64,000 nucleotides of DNA from Amycolatopsis sp. 2-15 (GTDB lineage: Bacteria; Actinomycetota; Actinomycetes; Mycobacteriales; Pseudonocardiaceae): contig NZ_CP127294.1 of NCBI RefSeq assembly GCF_030285625.1, positions 6,046,001 through 6,110,000 on the forward strand. Reading direction: 5' to 3'. Shown one piece after another: positions 8,471 to 17,328 of the stretch. The stretch's first letter is position 1. Every line of letters starts with the position of its first letter. A program made the position numbers and the translations under genes. The notes below the pieces were generated by a model. The model saw nothing but the letters and a program-made list of their open reading frames with translations. It was not told the DNA's origin and did not search any database.

Positions 8471-9015
8471 GCGACGCGGACGGTCCCGAGATCGTCGAGC
8501 AGGACGGAGTGGGGGTCCCGGACGCGCTGCAACGGCTGTGGACCCCCCACCGGATGGCCTACATCAAGGGGCAGGAGAAGCCGGACGACGACGAGCCGGA
8601 CGGCTGCCCGTTCTGCCGTATCCCGAGCCTCGACGACGAGGCGGCGCTGATCCTGGCGCGCGGCGAGACGGTGTACGCGGTGCTGAACCTGTACCCGTAC
8701 AACCCCGGTCACCTCATGGTGGTGCCCTACCGTCACGTGGCCGACTACACCGACCTGACCGAGGCCGAGACGCGCGAGCTGGCCGAGTTCACGCAGCACG
8801 CGATGCGCGTGGTGCGGGCGGTGTCGGCGGCGCACGGGTTCAACATCGGCATGAACCAGGGCGTGATCGCCGGCGCGGGCATCGCGGCGCACCTGCACCA
8901 GCACCTCGTGCCGCGCTGGGGCGGCGACGCCAACTTCATGCCGGTGATCGGGCACACGAAGGTGCTGCCGCAGCTGCTCGGCGAGACGAGGAAACTCCTG
9001 GCGGACGCGTGGTGA
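8467..9015 (+). CDS. HIT-family nucleotide hydrolase/transferase
   Basis: A 182-residue histidine-triad protein with the motif [10 protein letters not shown] preceded by [17 protein letters not shown]. Upstream is CPFCRIPS, a likely zinc-site pair of cysteines typical of actinobacterial HIT proteins. Relatives hydrolyse or phosphorolyse dinucleoside polyphosphates (Ap4A phosphorylase type); the substrate here is inferred. It overlaps thrS by four bases (GTGA), matching the M. tuberculosis Rv2614c-Rv2613c arrangement. Confidence 0.93.
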   Translation: MSDADGPEIVEQDGVGVPDALQRLWTPHRMAYIKGQEKPDDDEPDGCPFCRIPSLDDEAALILARGETVYAVLNLYPYNPGHLMVVPYRHVADYTDLTEAETRELAEFTQHAMRVVRAVSAAHGFNIGMNQGVIAGAGIAAHLHQHLVPRWGGDANFMPVIGHTKVLPQLLGETRKLLADAW

Positions 9016-9050
9016 AGACCACGGGGCGCGGGAGTGTACCGGCGCGGTAG

Positions 9051-9062
9051 TTGAGCACTCAA
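9051..9062. promoter_or_regulatory. Palindromic operator upstream of the marR gene
   Basis: TTGAGCACTCAA is a perfect 12-bp palindrome 19 bp before the MarR-family start codon. Its position and symmetry suit autorepression by the downstream product. Confidence 0.55.
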
Positions 9063-9081
9063 TCAGGGGTAACATGGACGT

Positions 9082-9612
9082 ATGTCCGAACCTCGCTGGC
9101 TTTCCGAAGACGAGCAACGCGTCTGGCGTGACTTCTCCCAGGCCGCCGCGCTGTTGCAGGCGCACCTCGAAGGCCAGCTGCAACACGACTCGGGCATGCC
9201 GCACACCTATTACGAGGTCCTGGTCGCGCTGTCGGAGGCCGACGGCCGCCGGCTGCGGATGAGCGAGCTCGCCGAAGCGCGCGGCTCCTCGCGCAGCCGC
9301 CTGTCCCACGCCGTAGCGCGCCTGGAGAGCAAGGGCTGGGTGCGGCGCGAGTCGTGCCCCACCGACAAGCGCGGCGCGTGGGCGGTGCTCACCGACGCCG
9401 GGTTCGCGGCGCTCGAAGCCGCTGCCCCCGGCCATGTCGAGGCCGTGCGCGAGAGCCTCTTCGACCGGCTGACGCCGGAGCAGGCGCAGCAGCTGGGCGA
9501 GATCAGCTCGGCGATCCTCGGCGGTCTGCGGCGCCAGTGCGCGGCCGCGATCGCGGCCGAGGAGGCGGGCGAATTCGTGGCCCCGGTCGTCGAACTGCCG
9601 AAATCAGGCTGA
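9082..9612 (+). CDS. MarR-family transcriptional regulator
   Basis: A 176-residue winged-helix protein. The HTH/wing lies about at residues 55-105, with LRMSELAEARGSSRSRLSHAV cut by ARLESKGWVRRE and a DKRGAWAVLTDAG wing. Dimerisation helices lie at both ends. MarR proteins usually bind palindromes in their own promoter and release them on ligand binding. The perfect palindrome 19 bp upstream is the obvious candidate. It interrupts the HIT-pgsA junction that is continuous in mycobacteria, so it is probably an insertion into the core operon. Ligand unknown. Confidence 0.92.
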   Translation: MSEPRWLSEDEQRVWRDFSQAAALLQAHLEGQLQHDSGMPHTYYEVLVALSEADGRRLRMSELAEARGSSRSRLSHAVARLESKGWVRRESCPTDKRGAWAVLTDAGFAALEAAAPGHVEAVRESLFDRLTPEQAQQLGEISSAILGGLRRQCAAAIAAEEAGEFVAPVVELPKSG

Positions 9613-9712
9613 TCGCCCGGCGGGTCGCGGGGCGGGACGTCGGCCCCGTGACGGCGGGTCGATAGGCTTTCGTGGCCAACCCACCCCCGAGCCAGGTGCA
9701 CCAGAAGACGAG

Positions 9713-10426
9713 ATGCTCAATATTTTCGCCCGTGCCTCAGTCTCCCGCGTCACCGATCCGATCGGTCGGACGCTGGTCCGTGCCGGACTGACTCCGAACG
9801 CGATGACCGTGATCGGCACCGCGGGTGCCGTGGCGTGCGCGCTGGTCTTCTTCCCGCAGGGGCTCCTGCTGTGGGGAACCTTCACCGTGTGGGGGTTCGC
9901 CATGCTGGACCTCCTCGACGGCGCGATGGCCAGGGCCCGCGGTTACGGCACCCCGTTCGGAGCCGTCCTCGACGCGACGTGCGACCGCCTGGTGGACGGC
10001 GCGCTGTTCGCCGCCATCGCGTGGTGGTGCTTCGTGGTCGACCACAACAACCGCGCGGCCGCGGCCGCCCTGATCTGCCTGGTGCTCGCCCAGGTCATCT
10101 CCTACGTGAAGGCCCGTGCCGACGCGTCGGGCCTCGAAGCCGACGGCGGCCTCGTCGAGCGGGCCGAGCGGCTGATCATCGCGCTCGTCGGCACCGGCCT
10201 GCACGGTCTCGGCGTGCCCTACACGGTGGAGATCACGCTCTGGCTGCTCGCCGTGCTGTCGGTGATCACGCTGCTGCAGCGCGGTGCCGCCGTCGCGAAG
10301 GCCGCGCGAGCCGTGGCCGAGAAAGCCCAGCAGGCCACGCACGCCGAGCAGGCCGAGCAAGCCGCTACCGCTCCGGCCGAGCAGGCCACGACCGGCGACG
10401 TGCAGACGGGCGGGGCGCAGCCGTGA
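9713..10426 (+). CDS. pgsA: Phosphatidylinositol phosphate synthase (CDP-alcohol phosphatidyltransferase)
   Basis: Joins CDP-diacylglycerol to inositol-1-phosphate, the first step to phosphatidylinositol and PIMs in the actinobacterial membrane. The 237-residue protein shows the complete family signature D-x2-DG-x2-AR-x8-G-x3-D-x3-D at D66, D69-G70, A73-R74, G83, D87 and D91. About six hydrophobic segments lie between residues 30 and 195. The C-terminal ~40 residues are an Ala/Glu/Gln-rich cytosolic tail. The stop overlaps the next GTG as GTGA. Followed by patA and pimA, it starts the PIM operon, which fixes the substrate as inositol phosphate rather than glycerol phosphate. Confidence 0.95.
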   Translation: MLNIFARASVSRVTDPIGRTLVRAGLTPNAMTVIGTAGAVACALVFFPQGLLLWGTFTVWGFAMLDLLDGAMARARGYGTPFGAVLDATCDRLVDGALFAAIAWWCFVVDHNNRAAAAALICLVLAQVISYVKARADASGLEADGGLVERAERLIIALVGTGLHGLGVPYTVEITLWLLAVLSVITLLQRGAAVAKAARAVAEKAQQATHAEQAEQAATAPAEQATTGDVQTGGAQP

Positions 10427-11340
10427 GCGCGCTGTCCCAGCGGCTCGGCGAGTTCGGCTACACGGCGGGCTGGCAGCTCGCCCGCCGGATGCCCGGGCCG
10501 ATCGGGACGGCGGTGTTCGCGCTGGGCGCCGACCTCGCCACCCGCCGCGGCGGCGGAGGCGTGCGGCAGCTGCGCGCCAACCTCGCGCGGGTCGTGCCGC
10601 AGGCCGACGAGCCGGAGCTCGACGAGCTCGTCCGCCGGGCCATGCGGTCGTACTCACGGTACTGGTACGAGACGTTCCGGCTCCCGTCGATGGACCGCGC
10701 CGAGGTGATCTCCAAGGTCGGCGCGGCGATCACGGGAGTCGAGAACATCGACGCCGCCCTCGCCGAGGGCAACGGCGCGGTGATCGCGCTGCCGCACAGC
10801 GGAAACTGGGACGCGATCGGAGTGTGGCTGGCCGACCGGCTCGGCGGGTTCACCACGGTCGTCGAACGACTGAAGCCCGAGTCGCTGTTCAACCGGTTCG
10901 TGGCCTACCGCGAGTCGCTCGGGTTCGAGATCGTGCCGCTCACCGGCGACAGCGCGGCGATGCGCTTGCTGCTGAAACGCCTGCGGGAGAACAAGGTCGT
11001 GTGTCTCGTCGGCGACCGCGACCTCACTTCGAGCGGGGTCCCCGTGCGGTTCTTCGGCGAGCGCACGCGCATGCCCGCGGGCCCGGCGCGGCTCGCCGCC
11101 ACGACCGGGGCCGCGCTGCTGCCCGTCGGCTCGTGGTTCAGCGAGGACGGCTGGCAGGTCCGCGTGCATCCGCGCATCCGCGTCACCGCGCGCGCCGAGG
11201 TGCCCGCGGCCACTCAGGCGCTGGCCGATGCGTTCGCCGGCGACATCGCGGCGCACCCGGCCGACTGGCACATGCTGCAGAAGATCTGGCTCGCCGACCT
11301 CGAGGCCGGCGAGCGCGCCAGCCTCGAAGAAGTGGGCTGA
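10423..11340 (+). CDS. patA: Phosphatidylinositol mannoside acyltransferase PatA
   Basis: A 305-residue member of the LpxL/HtrB-type acyltransferase family. It should acylate the mannose of PIM1/PIM2 at the inner face of the membrane using acyl-CoA. The catalytic H-x4-D motif is HSGNWD at residues 125-130, and the second conserved block is VCLVGDRDLTSSGVPVRFFG, with PAGPARLA further on. An amphipathic N-terminus anchors such enzymes to the membrane. It overlaps pgsA by four bases and is followed after 4 bp by pimA, as in mycobacteria. Confidence 0.94.
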   Translation: MSALSQRLGEFGYTAGWQLARRMPGPIGTAVFALGADLATRRGGGGVRQLRANLARVVPQADEPELDELVRRAMRSYSRYWYETFRLPSMDRAEVISKVGAAITGVENIDAALAEGNGAVIALPHSGNWDAIGVWLADRLGGFTTVVERLKPESLFNRFVAYRESLGFEIVPLTGDSAAMRLLLKRLRENKVVCLVGDRDLTSSGVPVRFFGERTRMPAGPARLAATTGAALLPVGSWFSEDGWQVRVHPRIRVTARAEVPAATQALADAFAGDIAAHPADWHMLQKIWLADLEAGERASLEEVG

Positions 11341-11344
11341 GCCG

Positions 11345-12502
11345 GTGGCGGGCGGGCTGAAGATCGGGATCGTGTGCCCCTACTCGTTCGACGTGCCGGG
11401 TGGGGTGCAGGGCCACGTGATCGACCTCGCGCGGGCGCTCATCGCGCGGGGGCACCACGTGTCCGTGCTGGCGCCGGCCGACGAGGACGCGGTGCTGCCC
11501 GACTTCGTGCACCCCGCGGGCAAGGCGCTCGGCATCCCGTACAACGGCTCGGTCGCGCGGCTGCAGTTCGGCCCCGTCTCCTACGCGCGGGTGCGGCGCT
11601 GGATCCGCGAGAACGGGTTCGACGTGCTGCACCTGCACGAACCGGCCGCGCCCAGCCTGTCGCTGCTCGCCCTGAAGGTGGCCGACGGGCCGATCGTCGC
11701 GACCTTCCACACGGCGACCACCCGCTCGCGCACGCTCGCGGCTTTCCAGCCCGTGCTGCGGCCGCTGCTGGAGAAGATCACCGCGCGCATCGCGGTGTCG
11801 GCGCTGGCCCGCCGGGTACAGGTCGAGCACGCCGGGGGCGACGCCGTGGAGATCCCCAACGGTGTCGACGCCGAGTTCTTCGCCCGCGCCATGCCGCTGG
11901 AGGGCTACCCGCGCGCGGGCGGCACGGTCGGGTTCGTCGGCCGGTTCACCGAACCCCGCAAGGGCATGGACGTGCTGCTGGAGGCGTCGCGGCGGCTGCT
12001 GCCCGAGTTCGAGGACCTGAGGTTGCTCGTGGTCGGCCGCGGCGACCCGGACCAGCTCCGGCGCATGGCCGGCCCCGAGCTGTGGCCGCACGTCGAGCTG
12101 CTCGGCCAGGTCGACGACGCCACGAAGGCGCGCGCGTTGCGCAGCGTCGACGTGTACTGCGCGCCGAACACCGGCGGCGAGAGCTTCGGCATGATCCTCA
12201 CCGAGGCCATGGCCTCGGGCACGCCGGTGCTGGCCAGCGGGCTCGACTCGTTCCGCCGCGTGCTCGACGACGGCAAGGCCGGGCAGCTCGCGGCGACCGG
12301 CGACGCCGGCGCGCTCGCCGACGGCCTGCGCGAGCTGCTCGGCGACCCGGCGCGGCGCGCGTCGCTGGCCGCGGCGGCGGGGGAACACGTGATGGCGTAC
12401 GACTGGTCGGTCGTCGTCACCCAGGTGCTGCGCGTGTACGAGACCGCGATCGCCGCCGACCCGAGGCTGGTCGCCCCGGCGGAACGGGAGTTCGCGCGGT
12501 GA
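11345..12502 (+). CDS. pimA: Phosphatidylinositol alpha-mannosyltransferase PimA
   Basis: A 385-residue GT-B, GT4-family enzyme that transfers mannose from GDP-mannose to phosphatidylinositol. The N-terminal Rossmann domain opens with IGIVCPYSFDVPGGVQGHV, the PimA-type start whose glycine-rich loop follows. The C-terminal donor domain has FVGRFTEPRKGMDVLLEA and the EX7E motif ESFGMILTE. The GTG at 11345 lies 4 bp after the patA stop. Its own stop overlaps the next gene. With pgsA and patA it makes the early PIM pathway. Confidence 0.96.
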   Translation: MAGGLKIGIVCPYSFDVPGGVQGHVIDLARALIARGHHVSVLAPADEDAVLPDFVHPAGKALGIPYNGSVARLQFGPVSYARVRRWIRENGFDVLHLHEPAAPSLSLLALKVADGPIVATFHTATTRSRTLAAFQPVLRPLLEKITARIAVSALARRVQVEHAGGDAVEIPNGVDAEFFARAMPLEGYPRAGGTVGFVGRFTEPRKGMDVLLEASRRLLPEFEDLRLLVVGRGDPDQLRRMAGPELWPHVELLGQVDDATKARALRSVDVYCAPNTGGESFGMILTEAMASGTPVLASGLDSFRRVLDDGKAGQLAATGDAGALADGLRELLGDPARRASLAAAAGEHVMAYDWSVVVTQVLRVYETAIAADPRLVAPAEREFAR

Positions 12503-12987
12503 CCTGGCTCGCGTGGCTGATCCCCTTGCTGGCCGCGATCGTGGTGCTGGGCGGGCTTTTCCTCGTCGCGACGGCCAACCGCCTCGACCGCCTCCACGTG
12601 CGCATGGACGCCGGCTGGGCCGCGCTCGACGCGGCGCTGGCGCGGCGCGCGGTGGTCGCTCGGGCCGTCGCGGCCCTGCTGGACGGCACCGGCCCCGGGC
12701 TGCACGCCGCGGCCGAGCGGGCCGAACGCGCGTCCCGCGCCGAACGCGAAGCCGACGAAAACGAGCTGACTCTGCGCCTCGGGGCCATCGACCGGACGAC
12801 GCTGCCTCCCGTGCTGGCCGAGGAGCTCACCGACGCCGAGCACCGCGTGGTCATCGCTCGCCGCGTGCACAACGACGCCGTGCGCGACACGCTCGCGCTG
12901 CGGCGCCGGCGGAAAGTGCGGTACTTCAGGCTCGCCGGGACGGCGCCGCTGCCGGAGTACTTCGAGTTCGCCGAACCTGACGTGTGA
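12499..12987 (+). CDS. Membrane-anchored conserved protein, LemA-like
   Basis: A 162-residue protein whose first ~25 residues form one membrane segment (LAWLIPLLAAIVVLGGLFLV). A helical domain follows, starting ANRLDRLHVRMDAGWAALD, which resembles the opening of LemA-family domains, and the C-terminus has a basic LRRRRKVRYFRLAG stretch. A gene of this kind follows pimA in mycobacteria (Rv2609c, where it is fused to a NUDIX domain); no NUDIX box is present here. Function unknown; the overlap with pimA (GTGA) suggests a role linked to PIM or envelope metabolism. Confidence 0.75.
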   Translation: MTWLAWLIPLLAAIVVLGGLFLVATANRLDRLHVRMDAGWAALDAALARRAVVARAVAALLDGTGPGLHAAAERAERASRAEREADENELTLRLGAIDRTTLPPVLAEELTDAEHRVVIARRVHNDAVRDTLALRRRRKVRYFRLAGTAPLPEYFEFAEPDV

Positions 12988-13022
12988 CCGGAATTCCGGG
13001 TGACGGTGGCAGACTTAGGCGC

Positions 13023-13535
13023 ATGACCGTCGAACCGGATGCCTGCGCCGTCGCCCACGGTGCTCCCGAAGCGAACCCCGACGCGCGGACCCTGGTCGCC
13101 GTGTTCGCGTCGCCGGTGGCCCGGTACCTGCTGACCTACGCCGCCGACCTGGGCTACCACACCGTGCTGTTCGAGCCGGACGCCGCGCGCGCCACCGACG
13201 TGCGGTCCGCGTGCGACATCCGCACCGCGATGCCGTCGGTCGACAAGACCGCGGACGTCGTGGTGACGGACCACCACCGCACCGAGCTGGGCCCGGTGCT
13301 GCGCGACGCGCTCGCGCAGGACGCCCGCTGGATCGGTGTGCTGGGCAACCCGCGGCACGAAGGGCCGCACGTGTCGGCGCTGACGGCTCTGGGCGTGCCG
13401 GCAGTGGACATCGCGCGGGTGCACCGCCCGGTGGGGCTGAACATCGGCTCGCGCAAGCCGGCGGAGATCGCCGTTGCCGTGCTGGCCGGCCTCCTCGCCG
13501 ACCGCAACGACAAGCCGGGCGGCTTCGAGTTCTGA
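13023..13535 (+). CDS. XdhC-family Rossmann-domain protein
   Basis: A 170-residue protein corresponding to the C-terminal Rossmann domain of XdhC/CoxI proteins, with LVAVFASPVARYLLTYAADLG, WIGVLGNPRHEG and VHRPVGLNIGSRKPAEIAVAVLA. Full-length XdhC proteins help insert sulphurated molybdenum cofactor into xanthine dehydrogenase; the N-terminal XdhC/CoxI domain with its Cys is absent and no molybdoenzyme gene is nearby. The ATG at 13023 fits the family start better than one 39 bases upstream. Function therefore uncertain. Confidence 0.82.
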   Translation: MTVEPDACAVAHGAPEANPDARTLVAVFASPVARYLLTYAADLGYHTVLFEPDAARATDVRSACDIRTAMPSVDKTADVVVTDHHRTELGPVLRDALAQDARWIGVLGNPRHEGPHVSALTALGVPAVDIARVHRPVGLNIGSRKPAEIAVAVLAGLLADRNDKPGGFEF

Positions 13536-13561
13536 GCCCCGCGTTCAGACCGGCACCGCGC

Positions 13562-15673
13562 TCACATGGGCACCGCCGCTCCTTCCGGCAGTGGTTCGAA
13601 CCGGGCGTGGACGCGGGTGAACGTGGCCGTGCCCGACGTCAGCGAGCGCAGGTCGATCGCATACCGCAGGAGTTCCGCTGCGGGCACCTCGGCATTGATG
13701 ACCGTCCGGCCGCCCTCGCCCGACTCGGTGCCGAGGACCCGCCCGCGCCGTGACGACAGATCCCCGAGGACGGTGCCCAGGTGCTCGTCCGGGAGCGTGA
13801 TGGCGACGGCGTCCAGGGGTTCCAGCAAGGCGATCCGGCTGGCGGCGGCGGCTTCCCGCAGGGCGAGCGCCCCGGCGGTCTGGAACGCCGCGTCCGACGA
13901 GTCGACGCTGTGGGCCTTGCCGTCCACGAGCGTCACTCGCACGTCGACGACCGGGTGCCCGTCCGCGAGCCCGCGCTTGAGCTGCGCGCGTACGCCCTTC
14001 TCGACACTCGGGATGAACTGGTGCGGCACCGAGCCGCCGACGACCTTGTCCACGAACTCGAAACCGCTGCCACGCGGCAACGGTTCCACTTCGATGTCGC
14101 ACACGGCGAACTGGCCGTGGCCGCCGGACTGCTTCACGTGGCGGCCGTGCCCGCGGGCGGGCCTGCTGAAGGTGGCGCGCAGGCTGATGCGCACCGGTTC
14201 GGTGTCGACGTCGGCGCCGCCGGCGCGCAGCCGGGACAGGACGACGTCGGCGTGCGCCTCGCCCATGCACCAGAGCACGAGCTGGCCGGTTTCGGCGTTG
14301 CGGTCGAGCCGCAGCGTCGGGTCGCCGGCCACGAGGCGCGAAAGGTTGCGGGAGAGCGTGTCCTCGTCGCTGCGGGTCTTCGCGATGATGGCGACCGGCA
14401 GGAGCGGCTCGGGCATGCGCCACGGTTTCATCACCAGCGGGTCGTCCGGCGACGAGACGGTGTCGCCCGTTTCGGCCGAGCCGACCTTGGTCAGCGCGCA
14501 CAGATCGCCTGCCACGCAGTAGGGAACTTCGCGCAGCGAGGAGCCGAGCGGCGAGTACAGGTGGGCCACGCGTTCGTCGGCGTCGTGGTCCTCGTGCCCC
14601 CGCTCGGCGAGGCCGTGGCCGGACACGTGCACCGCGTTCTCCGGCCGCAGCGTTCCCGAGAACACTCGGACGAGCGACACGCGGCCGACGTAGGAGTCCG
14701 CGGCCGTGCGCACGACCTCCGCGGCGAGCGGCCCCTCTGGGTCGGCCGTCAGGTCGCCGTGCGGGCCGCCGTCGGGAGTCGTGACGCCCGGCGGCGTGTG
14801 TTCCAGCGGCGACGGGAACGCGCGCACGATCCCGTCGAGCACCTCCGCGAGCCCGATGCCGCTGGTGGCGCACACGGGGATGACGGGGTGGAACGACCCG
14901 CGCGCCACCGCTGTCTCGAGGTCGGCGATGAGCGTGTCCTCGGAGATCTCCTCGCCGCCGAGGTAACGCTCCATGAGGGTCTCGTCCTCGCTCTCGGCGA
15001 TGATGCCCTCGATGAGCTCGTTGCGGGCCTCCTCCAGCCCGGCGAGGTCGGCCGGATCGGGTTCGCCGATCCGCGGCGGGTAGCCGGCGGAGTAGTCGAA
15101 GTAGCGCTGGGTGATGAGGCCGACCAGCCCGTCGCGGGCCGGCAGGTAAAGCGGCAGCACGCCCGCGCCGAACGCGGCCTGACAGGCGGCGATCTCCGCG
15201 AGCGCGTCGGCCCGGTGGTGGTCGAGGCGGGAGACGATCACGGCCCGGGGCATCCCGACCGACGCGCACTCCTCCCACACGGCGACCGTCGCGGCATCGA
15301 CGCCTTCGGCCGCGCACACCACGAACAGCGCGGCGTCGGCGGCGCGCAGCCCCGCGCGCAGTTCGCCGACGAAATCGGCGTATCCCGGGGTGTCGATGAG
15401 GTTGATCTTGTGGCCCTGGTGCAGCACGGGCGCCACCGACAGCCCGACGGACCGCTGCTGGCGCACGGCGGCCGGGTCGTGGTCGCACACTGTGGTGCCC
15501 TCGACGACCGAGCCGGCGCGCTGGACCGTGCCCGACGCCGCGAGCAACGCCTCGGTCAGCGTGGTCTTCCCGGACCCCGAGGGCCCCACTAGCACGACGT
15601 TGCGTACCTGGGCGGGGTCGGCCACAGCGACGGCGGCCCCGGTGTCGGTACTCCTGCTCTGTTTGTCGGCCAT
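13562..15673 (-). CDS. Elongation factor G-like protein EF-G2
   Basis: A 703-residue translational GTPase paralogue of the actinobacterial EF-G2 type. P-loop GPSGSGKT at about 30-37, G3 box DTPGYADF, and a G4 box that reads SRLD instead of NKxD. EF-G domains II-V follow, with domain IV around GHGRHVKQSGGHGQFAV and VPHQFIPSVEKGV, and domain V ends near the C-terminus. Such paralogues are usually not the main translocase; their role is unclear and may be linked to stress or ribosome recycling. The start ATG has GAGGAG upstream. The stop lies only 26 bp from the end of the convergent XdhC-family gene. Confidence 0.93.
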   Translation of the reverse strand: MADKQSRSTDTGAAVAVADPAQVRNVVLVGPSGSGKTTLTEALLAASGTVQRAGSVVEGTTVCDHDPAAVRQQRSVGLSVAPVLHQGHKINLIDTPGYADFVGELRAGLRAADAALFVVCAAEGVDAATVAVWEECASVGMPRAVIVSRLDHHRADALAEIAACQAAFGAGVLPLYLPARDGLVGLITQRYFDYSAGYPPRIGEPDPADLAGLEEARNELIEGIIAESEDETLMERYLGGEEISEDTLIADLETAVARGSFHPVIPVCATSGIGLAEVLDGIVRAFPSPLEHTPPGVTTPDGGPHGDLTADPEGPLAAEVVRTAADSYVGRVSLVRVFSGTLRPENAVHVSGHGLAERGHEDHDADERVAHLYSPLGSSLREVPYCVAGDLCALTKVGSAETGDTVSSPDDPLVMKPWRMPEPLLPVAIIAKTRSDEDTLSRNLSRLVAGDPTLRLDRNAETGQLVLWCMGEAHADVVLSRLRAGGADVDTEPVRISLRATFSRPARGHGRHVKQSGGHGQFAVCDIEVEPLPRGSGFEFVDKVVGGSVPHQFIPSVEKGVRAQLKRGLADGHPVVDVRVTLVDGKAHSVDSSDAAFQTAGALALREAAAASRIALLEPLDAVAITLPDEHLGTVLGDLSSRRGRVLGTESGEGGRTVINAEVPAAELLRYAIDLRSLTSGTATFTRVHARFEPLPEGAAVPM

Positions 15674-15818
15674 GGCGACTCCTCGGCGAACGGCTGGTGT
15701 ACGCGATGTGTCCTCGATCACACACCCGCTACCCTGGCCAGGGCAAGGCAGGGCCGGGGGGACCACGCGTTTGCTTCCCGGTGGGTTCCGGCCTCGGGCC
15801 GGGTGACGGGGGAGCGGG

Positions 15819-17270
15819 ATGACGATCAGCAGGCGCACGTTCCTGCGGGTGTCCGGGGCGGCGGTACCGGTGGCGGCGGGCCTGGGGGCCACCACTCCGG
15901 ACACCGCGCCGGGCCGGTGGGCGGCCCTTCGGCGGCGGCTTTCGGGGGCGTTGCTGGTGCCCGGCGACGCGGGGTACGAGGCCGCTCGCCACGGCTATTT
16001 CACGCTGTACGACCACCACCCGGCGGCGATCGCCCGTTGCGGGCGCGAGGCGGACGTGCAGGCGTGCGTGGACTTCGCGGCGCAGCACGGCATCCCGGTG
16101 GCCGCACGCTCGGGCGGGCACAGCTACGTCGGGTACTCCACTGTGGACGGCGGCCTGGTGGTGGACGTCGGGCGGCTCGACGGGATCCGGGTCCTCGGCC
16201 ACGGACGGGCCGTGGTGGGTGCGGGCGCGCGGCTGGGTCCGGTGTACCAGGCGCTGGGGTCCGCGGGGCGGGCGCTGGCGGCGGGCACGTGCCCGACGGT
16301 CGGCATCGCCGGGCTGACGCTCGGCGGGGGAGTCGGCGTGCTGGGCCGCAAGCTCGGGCTCACGTGCGACCAGCTCGAGTCGGCGCGGGTCGTGACGGCC
16401 GACGGCGTGGCGCGCACCGTGTCGGCGCACCAGTACGCGGACCTGTTCTGGGCGTTGCGCGGCGGTGGGGGCGGCAACTTCGGCATCGTCACGTCGTTCA
16501 CCTTCCGGACCGCCGAGGCGCCGAATCTCACGTCGTTCAGTCTGCAGTTCCCGCCCGAGACGACCGCGACGCTGCTCGCCGAGTGGCAGGACTGGCAGCC
16601 GCGGATGCCCGACGAGCTCTGGTCCGACCTCGGGCTCGGCGCCACGGCAGCGAACTTCGGCGGCTGCTTCGTGGGTCCGCGCAGCCGGCTGAAGCCGATC
16701 CTCGACGACTTCGTCCGCCGGGTGGGCGCGGCACCGCAGAAGCGTGAGGAGCCGGAGACCGATTTCCTCGGCGCGATGCGGTACTTCGCCGCCTGCACGG
16801 ACCTCGCGGGTTCGGCGTGCGGCCCCGGCTGGGGCGGCGGCGCCGGCAAGATCGGGACCGCGGCGTACGTGGCGACCTCGCGGATGCTGATGCGCCCGGC
16901 GAAGGATCCGGCCGCGGTCCTCGAGCTGCTGAGCGAGGACCCGGATTCTTACACGATCGTGGACGGTGGTGGCGGCGCGATCGCGCGTGGTGACTCTGCT
17001 TTCCCGCACCGCCGGGCGCTCGCGAGCTTCCAGTTCATCCACGGGCTGGAGCACGCGACCGAAACCGCGGCGCGGCGCGCGATCGGGCGAATTCGCGACG
17101 GGCTCGGGCCGGAATTCGGCACCACCGGTTACGTCAACTACCTCGATCCGGAAATGCCCGACTGGGGTCAGGCCTATTACGGCGGGAACCTGCCCCGGCT
17201 GCGTGCCCTCGCGCGGCGCTACGACCCGGACCGCGTGTTCGCCTTCCCCCAAGGGGTAACCCCGGCCTGA
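15819..17270 (+). CDS. Tat-exported FAD-linked oxidase, berberine-bridge-enzyme type
   Basis: A 483-residue flavoprotein with a twin-arginine signal (SRRTFLRV at residues 4-11, then a hydrophobic stretch ending in an Ala-rich region). The PCMH FAD-binding domain has the covalent-His segment RSGGHSYVGYS and TVGIAGLTLGGGVGVLGRK. The C-terminal BBE domain ends VNYLDPEMPDWGQAYYGGN and RYDPDRVFAFPQG. The second covalent Cys of bicovalent members is probably the Cys of AAGTCPTVG, though alignment is needed. Members oxidise sugars, alkaloids or phenols with O2; the substrate is unknown. It stands alone, divergent from EF-G2 with a 145-bp gap. Confidence 0.92.
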   Translation: MTISRRTFLRVSGAAVPVAAGLGATTPDTAPGRWAALRRRLSGALLVPGDAGYEAARHGYFTLYDHHPAAIARCGREADVQACVDFAAQHGIPVAARSGGHSYVGYSTVDGGLVVDVGRLDGIRVLGHGRAVVGAGARLGPVYQALGSAGRALAAGTCPTVGIAGLTLGGGVGVLGRKLGLTCDQLESARVVTADGVARTVSAHQYADLFWALRGGGGGNFGIVTSFTFRTAEAPNLTSFSLQFPPETTATLLAEWQDWQPRMPDELWSDLGLGATAANFGGCFVGPRSRLKPILDDFVRRVGAAPQKREEPETDFLGAMRYFAACTDLAGSACGPGWGGGAGKIGTAAYVATSRMLMRPAKDPAAVLELLSEDPDSYTIVDGGGGAIARGDSAFPHRRALASFQFIHGLEHATETAARRAIGRIRDGLGPEFGTTGYVNYLDPEMPDWGQAYYGGNLPRLRALARRYDPDRVFAFPQGVTPA

Positions 17271-17328
17271 CTGTCCACAACGGATCGTTTTACACTTCTC
17301 CGATTGCCGTTTTTCGAGGAGGAGGAAC

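Noticed and set aside
13781..15592. A 603-codon open frame opposite the EF-G2 gene
   Set aside because: Low-complexity Arg/Asp/Val/Ala protein without domains; explained by the codon bias of the opposite gene.
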